From Archangiaceae bacterium (GTDB taxonomy: Bacteria; Myxococcota; Myxococcia; Myxococcales; Myxococcaceae), in the NCBI GenBank assembly GCA_016714225.1, contig JADJNS010000022.1, forward strand, positions 196,452 through 260,451: a DNA stretch of 64,000 nt, given 5' to 3'. The translations under genes were made by a program, and so were the position numbers. Below, piece after piece: positions 58,277 through 64,000 of the stretch. The notes under the pieces are model-generated. The model was not told where the DNA came from and did not search any database. It was given only the letters and a program-made list of their open reading frames with translations. Positions within the stretch are counted from its first letter, which is position 1. The number at the start of each line of letters is the position of its first letter.

Positions 58277-59809
58277 CTAGCTCTTGGGCTCGCTCGCCTG
58301 CGGGTCGAAGAGGCGGCTGATGCGGTCGACCTCGTTCTGGGCCAGCTGGGTGGTGACCCCTCCCAGAATGCCGCTCACGTTGCGAAACGCCTTGCCGATG
58401 TGCATGCCGTGCTCGTCGATGTTGAACTCGCGAATCTCTTTCACGTGCTTCGAGCCGCGCATCTTCAGCACGGTGAGCCCGCGCCGCATCTCTCCGTAGA
58501 TCTCGACGTAGCGCAGCAAGATGATCGAGTCGGTGATGGTCGAGATGTGCGCTTCGGTGATCGAGGTGCCGCCCATCAGGGTGGGCGTGGTCGAGGTGAA
58601 CAGCCCGGTCATTTCCTGGTGCTTGATGAACGAGGTGAGCCCGATCACGAACTCGCGAAAGCTCTTCAGCGACGAGACGCGCTCGAGCGCCGACATGCTG
58701 TCGACCGCGATGCGGTTGGGCTTGAACTCGGCGATGGTCTGCTTGATGGCGATGAGGTGATCTTCCAGCCCCTTCACCTCGGGGTAGTCGCAGACCACCT
58801 TGAGCAGCCCCGCCTTTTCCATCGACTCGTAGTCGAGCCCCCAGCCGGTCGCGTTGCGAATCAGCTGCTCGCGGCTCTCTTCGAAGGCGAACAGCAGGCA
58901 CTTCTCTTTCGCCTCGGCCGCGCCCTTGACGAAGTGGGCCACCGAGAGCGTCTTGCCGGTGCCGGTGGCGCCCGAGATGAGAATGATCGAATCGCGAAAG
59001 AAGCCGCCCCCGCACATCTCGTCGAGCGAGGGGTTGCCCGACGACACCCGTATGTTCGACGAGCGCTGCTTGAGCTCGATCGCCGAGAGCGGAATCACCA
59101 CGATGCCGTCGCGGGTCACCGTGAACGGGTACTCGCCCTTGCTGTGCTCGGTGCCCCGAAACTTGAGGATCTCGATGGTGCGGCGCCGTTTCTCTTCTTC
59201 GAGAATGTTGCGCAAGATGATCACGTTGTCGGCGACGAACTCTTCGATGCCGTAGCGGGCGATGGCGCCGTAGTCTTGCAGGCGCTCGGCGGTGATCACC
59301 GCGGTGACGTCGAGCTTGCGCAGCGCCGAGGCGGTGCGAAACAGCTCGTGGCGAATCTGGGCGGTCTCGCCCAGCTGACTGAAGATCGCGCCCAGCGAGT
59401 CGAGCACCACCCGCTTCGCGCCCACCTCGCGCACCGCGTTCTCGATGCGCGCGATCAGCGCCCCGAGATCGTAGTGCCCGGTCGACACCGGGCTGTGGCT
59501 GGGCTCGGGCGACGCGTCGACGAACTTCCACTTTCGCGCGTCCTCCCAGGCCTGAATGTCCCACCCCAGGCTCTTCACGTTCTTGCGAATGTCCGACGGC
59601 GACTCTTCGAAGGTCACGAACACCCCCGGCTCGTCGAACTTGGCGATGCCGGCGGCGAGAAACTGCACCCCGAAGATGGTCTTGGCGCTGCCCGCGGTGC
59701 CCGCGACCAGCGTCGCCCTGCCGATCGGTATGCCGCCCTTGGTGATGTGATCGAGCCCCTCGATGCCGCTCTTGAGCTTTCGCACTGCTTCGAGATCTTG
59801 GGTTGGCAC
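58277..59809 (-). CDS. kaiC: KaiC clock ATPase/kinase homologue, two-domain
   Basis: The product is 510 residues (GTG 59809), close to cyanobacterial KaiC (519). Both RecA-like domains are complete: Walker A GTAGSAKT (residues 37-44) and GATGTGKT (280-287); catalytic Glu pairs FEESP (68-69) and FEESR (310-311). In the second domain the autophosphorylation sites are all present: Thr418 in SITEA, Ser423 and Thr424 in HISTITD, matching T426, S431 and T432 of Synechococcus KaiC. The C-terminal tail is shorter in the A-loop region but carries an acidic, Gln-rich helix. Family knowledge: such proteins form hexamers whose phosphorylation cycles with time or ATP state. It lies 4 bases after kaiB. Confidence 0.95.
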   Translation of the reverse strand: MPTQDLEAVRKLKSGIEGLDHITKGGIPIGRATLVAGTAGSAKTIFGVQFLAAGIAKFDEPGVFVTFEESPSDIRKNVKSLGWDIQAWEDARKWKFVDASPEPSHSPVSTGHYDLGALIARIENAVREVGAKRVVLDSLGAIFSQLGETAQIRHELFRTASALRKLDVTAVITAERLQDYGAIARYGIEEFVADNVIILRNILEEEKRRRTIEILKFRGTEHSKGEYPFTVTRDGIVVIPLSAIELKQRSSNIRVSSGNPSLDEMCGGGFFRDSIILISGATGTGKTLSVAHFVKGAAEAKEKCLLFAFEESREQLIRNATGWGLDYESMEKAGLLKVVCDYPEVKGLEDHLIAIKQTIAEFKPNRIAVDSMSALERVSSLKSFREFVIGLTSFIKHQEMTGLFTSTTPTLMGGTSITEAHISTITDSIILLRYVEIYGEMRRGLTVLKMRGSKHVKEIREFNIDEHGMHIGKAFRNVSGILGGVTTQLAQNEVDRISRLFDPQASEPKS

Positions 59810-59813
59810 GGGT

Positions 59814-60112
59814 CTATTCCGTTCGGGGAAGGGGTTCTGCGCCGGGGGTGATGCCGAGCCCCGCCAGCACCCGCGGGGTGTGCGAGAGATCGCCGATCAG
59901 CCGCCGCGCCGGCAGCGGAGCCACCTTGATCAGCGTCGGGGTCACGGTGATCTTCTCTTGATCGGCCAGCTCGGGGCGCTCGAGCACGTCGACGATCTGC
60001 AGCTCGAAGTCGCCCCCAGCAGCTGCTTGCCCAGCGCGCGAAGGTTGGCGATCGCGGCGGTCGAGTTGCCCAGCTGCCCGGTGATGAAGAGTCGGAATTG
60101 GTAGCGCGCCAT
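59814..60112 (-). CDS. kaiB: KaiB homologue, frameshifted in this sequence
   Basis: From ATG 60112 (AGGAC ribosome site five bases upstream, just after the previous stop) the reading opens MARYQFRLFITGQLGNSTA, a KaiB-type thioredoxin-like start. The frame breaks at a five-C run (60013-60017). Adding one base restores a 99-residue protein: ELQIVDVLERPELADQEKI, VTPTLIKVAPLPARRLIGDL and VLAGLGITP, all diagnostic of KaiB (RRLIGDLS motif). The repaired product ends in TAG at 59814, and kaiC starts 4 bases on. The deletion is in a homopolymer, so it is probably a sequencing error. KaiB binds KaiC and, in cyanobacteria, sequesters KaiA. Confidence 0.88.
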
Positions 60113-60120
60113 CGAAGTCC

Positions 60121-61421
60121 TCAGGTTCGTTTGCCGTCGGGGTGATCGTGAGAGACGTAGGGCCGGTAGGCGGCGAGCACGAAGCCCAGCAGCGCGATCA
60201 GCATCAGCCGTGCCTCTTCACGCTTGGCCGAGCCCAGCTCCGAGCTCTCGGCGCTCCACGCCCTCGAGAGCGCCTCTTGGTAGATGTCGACGATGTCGCC
60301 GGGGCCCACCCGCACCGCCGCCAGCGCATCGGCCAGCCGCTGCAGCGCCCCGCGCTGCTTGCTCGACTCGAGCTCGTGCTCGCGATCGCGAATCGACTGC
60401 TCACAGATGGCGATGAACTCGCCGACGTGCCGCTGAAAGCTCTGGCCGAAGGCCTCGCGCAGGGGCGCGTGCCCCAGCATCTCGGCGGCCACCGAGGTGC
60501 GGGGCTGCGCGATCTGCGCCAGGCGGCGACGCTCGCGCTCGTGCAGCGCGAGCTCGCGGGCCCGCTCGAGCTCGGCCTGCAGGCGGGCCCGGTCGACGGC
60601 ATGCACCAGCGAGCGGCCCAGCAGCTCGGGGTTCTGGCCGTCGCGCTCGAGCACGTCGAGCGCGCCCTTGCGCAGCGCCTCGTCGCGGGTGAGCGCGCCG
60701 GCCACCGGCAGCAGCACCACCACCGGCACCCCCGATGACCGCCGCAGCGTGCGCCCCAGCACGGTGAGGGCCGGCTGACCCGAGAGGTCGAGGTCGAGCA
60801 GAATCACGTCGGCCGAGGCCGCCATCGGCTCGGAGGCGTCGTCGACCGGGCGCGTCATCCGGTGCACCTCGAAGTGCAGGTCACGCGAGTGGCCCAGCAG
60901 GGTCTGGGTGAGGCGCGCCGCCTCGTCGCTCTCTTGAATCAGCAGCACCCGCAGCGGGCCGGCGCGATCGGCGTGCCGGCCGGTGGTGGTGGCCAGCGGG
61001 TCGGGCTGCGCCGAGACAGGCTGCTTCGGCGCGCTCTTGCCCGACTGCAGGCGCTCGATGATCTCGAGCACCGCCTCGAGGCTCACCGGCTTCTTCACGT
61101 ACCCCGCCACGTTGGGCAGCTCGGCCGACGCGTCGAGCGCCGCCGACACCACGATCACCGGTATCGCCGCGAGCGCGGCCTCGTGCCTCCGCGCCTCGAG
61201 AAACTCCCACCCGTTCATCACCGGCATGAGCAGGTCGAGCATGATCACGTAGGGCGCCGGCCGCTGCGCGCGCAGCAGCTCGAGCCCCTGCTGCCCGTTC
61301 TCGGCGCTGACCACCGTGAAGCCGATGTCCTCGAGCAGATCTCCCAGCACGCCCGTGTGCTCGGGTCGTCGTCGACGACCGCAGCGACGAGCCCCGGTGA
61401 CACCGCGAAAGAGGAGCTCAT
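60121..61421 (-). CDS. Double-receiver protein with C-terminal KaiA/RsbU-like helical domain (candidate KaiA analogue), frameshifted
   Basis: The natural start is ATG 61421 (MSSSFAVSPGLVAAVVDDD), but a one-base loss in the three-C run at 61352-61354 shifts the frame; repair gives 433 residues. Receiver 1 (about 10-125) is canonical: VVDDDPSTR, Asp63 in IMLDLLMPVMNG and Lys110 in VKKPVS. Receiver 2 (about 155-270) keeps an Asp (LLDLDLSG) but has no Lys, so it looks like a pseudoreceiver. A coiled coil (about 275-300) leads to a helical C-terminal domain (about 325-425; ALQRLADALAAVRVGPGDIV, then DIYQEALSRAW and LLGFVLAAY). That pattern resembles the KaiA C-terminal/RsbU N-terminal fold. KaiA is itself a pseudoreceiver plus this bundle. 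Homology of the last domain is judged by pattern only. Confidence 0.75.
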
Positions 61422-61482
61422 GGTTGTGGGCGACCCCGATTGGTACGGAGCTTCGCCACCGCTCGCAATCGAGAGCACGGGC

Positions 61483-61500
61483 GGTTACCGGCTGGTAACC
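61483..61500. promoter_or_regulatory. Palindrome GGTTACC-N4-GGTAACC upstream of the Kai operon
   Basis: A perfect 7-bp inverted repeat with a 4-base centre lies 62 bases upstream of the KaiA-like start and 20 past the stop of the aminotransferase gene (1520 strand-wise: stop 61520). It could be an operator for the Kai operon or a short hairpin ending the upstream transcript. Confidence 0.45.
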
Positions 61501-61519
61501 CGAAACCGGGCGCCGGCAG

Positions 61520-62680
61520 CTACCGGCCGAGGCTCGCCAGGCGCTTCGCCGCGGTGGCCAGCGTCGCGTCGGTCTTGCAAAACGCGAAGCGAATGAAGCG
61601 CTTCGCGTCGGCCTTGTGCTCGGCGCTGTAGAACGCCGAGGGGGGAATCGCGGCCACCCCCACCTCGCGGGTGAGCCACCGGCACGTCTCGAAGTCGTCG
61701 GCGCGCGCGTGCCGGCCGGCGTCAGCGATCACGAAGTAGGTGCCCTGCGGAGTGAAGGGCTCGAAGCCGGCGGCCTTGAGCGCGGCGCTCAAGAAGTCGC
61801 GCTTGTGCCGGTAGTCGCGCTCGAACCCCTCGAAGTACGTGTCGGGCAGCTGCAGCGCCCGGGCGATCGCCTCTTGAAACGGAGACGCGGTGGCGAAGGT
61901 GACGAACTGGTGAGCCTTCTGGGTGGCGCGCACCAGCGCGCGGGGGCCCAGCGCCCAGCCGATCTTCCACCCGGTGAACGAGAAGCTCTTGCCCCCGCTG
62001 CTCACCGTGAGCGTGCGCTCGGCGAGCCCGGGTACCGTGGCGGGCCGCAGGTGCCGGTTCGGCGCGTAGACCAGGTGCTCGTACACCTCGTCGCTCAAGA
62101 TCACCGCGCCCCGCGCCGCGGCCAGCTTGCCGATCAGCTGCAGCTCGTCGCGGGTGAAGCACTTGCCGGTGGGGTTGTGCGGGGTGTTGACGATCACCAG
62201 CCGGGTCTTCTCGGTGAACGCCGCCGCCAGCTCGCCCTCGTCGAACGACCAGTCGGGGGCGTTGAGCCGCACGTAGCGGCAGCGCGCGCCCGCCATCTCG
62301 GCGCTGGCCACGTACGAGTCGTAGAACGGCTCGAAGATCACGATCTCGTCGCCGGGGTTCGTCAGCCCCATGATCGCGTCGAAGATCACCTCGGTGGCGC
62401 CGCTGGCCACCGAGACCTCGGTCTCGGGGTCGACCTTCTGCCCGTAGAAGCGCTCGGCGTGCTGCGCCACCGCCTGACGCAGCGAGGCCGCCCCGTGGGT
62501 GATGGCGTACTGGTTCACCCCGCCGTTGATCGCGTCGATGGCGGCCTGCTTGATCTCCAAAGGGCCGTCGAAGTCGGGGAAGCCCTGACCCAGGTTCACC
62601 GCCGACACCTGCCGCGCCAGCGCCGAGAACTCGCTGAACACCGTGGTGCCGAAGCCCGCCACCCGCGCCGATTCGCTCAT
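61520..62680 (-). CDS. Class I/II PLP-dependent aminotransferase
   Basis: The product is 386 residues from ATG 62680, overlapping the upstream gene's stop (ATGA). The PLP site is complete: NLGQGFPDFDGP near the N-terminus, NTPHNPTGKCF (about 165), SDEVYEHLVY (about 195) and the Schiff-base Lys in VSSGGKSFSFTGWKIG (about 228). This pattern is shared by methionine/kynurenine aminotransferases (YbdL/KAT type) and related enzymes, so 2-oxo-acid specificity is open. It is directly upstream of the Kai operon on the same strand, 98 bases away. Confidence 0.92.
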   Translation of the reverse strand: MSESARVAGFGTTVFSEFSALARQVSAVNLGQGFPDFDGPLEIKQAAIDAINGGVNQYAITHGAASLRQAVAQHAERFYGQKVDPETEVSVASGATEVIFDAIMGLTNPGDEIVIFEPFYDSYVASAEMAGARCRYVRLNAPDWSFDEGELAAAFTEKTRLVIVNTPHNPTGKCFTRDELQLIGKLAAARGAVILSDEVYEHLVYAPNRHLRPATVPGLAERTLTVSSGGKSFSFTGWKIGWALGPRALVRATQKAHQFVTFATASPFQEAIARALQLPDTYFEGFERDYRHKRDFLSAALKAAGFEPFTPQGTYFVIADAGRHARADDFETCRWLTREVGVAAIPPSAFYSAEHKADAKRFIRFAFCKTDATLATAAKRLASLGR

Positions 62681-63303
62681 CGCACCGCCCACCAGACCGC
62701 GAGGGTACCCGCCGCCAACAGCAGCGCGCCCACCACCAGCAGCACGTTGCGCTTGCGAAGCGCCAGCCGCGCCTCGAGCTCGCGGCGCTGCAGCTCCTGG
62801 CTCGCCGCCAGCACCTCTCCGAGCTTCACGCCCGCTCCCGCGCGCGCCGCAGCAGCGTCGCCGCCCAGCGGCTTGCCCTGCGCCGCCGCGGCCATCACCT
62901 GGCGCGCGTGGCCGATCAGCGCGTCGGGGCCCTGGTAGCCCGCCAGGGCCCGCGCCGCCTGCTCGATGCGCTTGCGCTTGAGCACCGCGTCTTGATCGAA
63001 CGCGATGTCGCCGCTCGCGCGCGCCCCGGCCGCGCCCACCTTGTCGAGCGCCACCCCGGTGCGCAGGCCCGCCGCCCGTTCGTAGAGAAAGTAGTCTTCG
63101 AAGAGGAAAAGCTCCTGGCGCGTCACCTTGCCGTCGGCGCCCACCGTGCTCACCAGGTCGGCGCCCCGGGCTCCGCGGTGCCAGATGATGCGAGCCCCCT
63201 GCTCGTCGGGCGGCGACTCGACCGCGCGCACCCGGTACATCGTCTCCATCGCCGCTTTGAGCTCGGTGGTAGTGCGCTGCAGGCCCGTCGCCACGCCCCG
63301 CAT
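62677..63303 (-). CDS. Helical protein with one C-terminal membrane anchor
   Basis: The product is about 208 residues from ATG 63303; ATG 63357 would overlap the divergent secreted-protein gene. The N-terminal half includes a small beta/loop segment (IIWHRGARGADLVSTVGADG) with an EF-hand-like DGKVTRQELFLFED. A long helical part follows, and one membrane helix ends the protein (LLVVGALLLAAGTLAVWW). It is coupled to the aminotransferase (ATGA overlap). It is probably cytosolic or periplasmic with an inner-membrane tail anchor. Function not recognised. Confidence 0.7.
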   Translation of the reverse strand: MRGVATGLQRTTTELKAAMETMYRVRAVESPPDEQGARIIWHRGARGADLVSTVGADGKVTRQELFLFEDYFLYERAAGLRTGVALDKVGAAGARASGDIAFDQDAVLKRKRIEQAARALAGYQGPDALIGHARQVMAAAAQGKPLGGDAAAARAGAGVKLGEVLAASQELQRRELEARLALRKRNVLLVVGALLLAAGTLAVWWAVR

Positions 63304-63345
63304 ATACCCCGGGTTCGGCGCAACGGCTGCGATACGCTCACCGTT

Positions 63346-64000
63346 GTGCGCCCTCATCTCGTGTTCGTCGCGCTCACTGCTCTCTGCAGCGCCTCGGCGT
63401 CTGCCCAGAACTGCACCACTCCACCGCCGAACCCGGCGAACGGCACCTACGCGTCGTGCACCAGCGTTCCGTCGGGCAGCACGTGCACCCTCACCTGCAA
63501 CGCCGGCTACGCGAAGAGCGGCACCGAGCAGACCTGCCAGGCGGGCAGCTACACCGGGCCCACGCCGACGTGTGTGGCGAGCTTCTGCACCGCCTCTCCC
63601 CCGAACCCGTCGAACGGCACCTACGCATCGTGCGCCAACGTCACGGTCGGCGGCGCGTGCGCGCTCACTTGCGGCGCCGGGTACACCCGCTCGGGGCCCA
63701 ACCCGACGTGCGTCGGGGGCACCACGTGGAGCGGCGCCCCGACGTGCACACCGAACGCGTGCACCGCTCCCGCGCCGGTGGCGAACGGCACGTACGCGGC
63801 GTGCACCACCGTGCCTTCGGGCAGCACGTGCACCCTCACCTGCAACGCCGGCTACGTGAAGAGCGGCACCGAGCAGACCTGCCAGCTCGGCGCGTACACC
63901 GGCCAAGCGCCGACGTGTGTGGCGAGCTTCTGCACCGCGCCACCGGCGAACCCCTCGAGCGGCACCTACGCATCGTGCGCCAACGTCCCTGTCGGCGGCG
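63346..64000 (+). CDS. Secreted protein with tandem sushi/CCP-like repeats, C-terminus outside window
   Basis: From GTG 63346 a signal peptide (MRPHLVFVALTALCSASASA) leads into at least four repeats of about 54-60 residues, running to the window edge. Each has the order C-x-PP-NP-NGTYASC, then SGSTCTLTCNAGY, SGTEQTC and P-TC. The Gly-Tyr, Asn-Gly and four of the Cys positions match sushi/complement-control modules. Each repeat also has two extra Cys (TYASC and STC), giving six. The reading is open and has no stop in the window. Such modules are mostly known from eukaryotic adhesion proteins. Inference: a surface or prey-contact protein. Confidence 0.85.
   Translation, partial: MRPHLVFVALTALCSASASAQNCTTPPPNPANGTYASCTSVPSGSTCTLTCNAGYAKSGTEQTCQAGSYTGPTPTCVASFCTASPPNPSNGTYASCANVTVGGACALTCGAGYTRSGPNPTCVGGTTWSGAPTCTPNACTAPAPVANGTYAACTTVPSGSTCTLTCNAGYVKSGTEQTCQLGAYTGQAPTCVASFCTAPPANPSSGTYASCANVPVGG

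Noticed and set aside
56561..59851. 1096-residue plus-strand open frame opposite the kinase and kaiC
   Set aside because: It has Arg/His-rich low-complexity sequence without any domain, while the other strand encodes KaiC and a histidine kinase in full.

Overview
The window is very GC-rich, densely packed DNA from the chromosome of a member of the Myxococcota. The evidence is a PilZ-Hsp70 fusion, a protein ending in a MYXO-CTERM-like tail, a DUF1592/DUF1552 pair, an FHA-type sigma-54 activator beside a PEGA-tailed Ser/Thr kinase, and many lipoproteins. I see no rRNA, tRNA, CRISPR array, phage or insertion-sequence gene.

Layout. 1-5.4 kb: end of a PilZ-Hsp70 gene, then guaB and guaA (GMP synthesis) around a divergent lipoprotein. 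5.4-15.4 kb (minus strand): a large surface protein with a 7-residue repeat, an ECF sigma factor/membrane regulator operon, an S46 dipeptidyl peptidase, an M23 peptidase and a TPR protein. 16-27.4 kb: a long co-directional run with many 4-bp start/stop overlaps: outer-membrane-type protein, acyl-CoA dehydrogenase, unknown protein, meaB, rnc, two cyclophilins, era, der, a YfgM-like protein, bamB, a MutT-type Nudix gene and an RNase H-like exonuclease. 27.4-27.8 kb: a gene-free stretch bounded by an inverted repeat. 27.8-36.7 kb: acyl-CoA carboxylase beta subunit, a VOC-WYL pair with a 20-bp palindrome, an SUV3-like helicase, and a sigma-54 activator whose start overlaps that of a divergent protein kinase. 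36.9-42.4 kb: surface and lipoprotein genes including DUF1592, DUF1552 and DUF6209-like proteins. 42.4-54.1 kb: enoyl-CoA hydratase, a Tim44/zinc-ribbon/TerB-like protein, a six-gene operon with a caspase-like protease, and a divergent CorA-like membrane protein. 54.2-56.0 kb: the methylmalonyl-CoA mutase catalytic subunit with a histone-like N-terminal tail. 56.1-61.4 kb: a Kai-type clock operon. 61.5-64 kb: aminotransferase, membrane protein and the start of a secreted protein with sushi-like repeats.

The most interesting system is the Kai operon. Its order is double-receiver/helical-domain protein, KaiB, KaiC, PAS histidine kinase, response regulator. KaiC keeps both Walker sites, both Glu-Glu pairs and the Thr/Ser/Thr phosphosites. 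The first protein has the receiver-plus-helical-bundle layout of KaiA or KaiA3, so the cluster looks like kaiA-like/kaiB/kaiC plus a SasA/RpaA-like output. The mutase gene lies directly downstream on the same strand.

MeaB, the mutase, acyl-CoA carboxylase, acyl-CoA dehydrogenase and enoyl-CoA hydratase together suggest propionyl-CoA or branched-chain acyl-CoA catabolism. Four genes (guaB, the repeat protein, the KaiA-like gene and kaiB) are broken by small indels in or beside G/C runs. Because guaB is normally essential without guanine salvage and the rest of each protein is intact, residual sequencing error is the likeliest cause.
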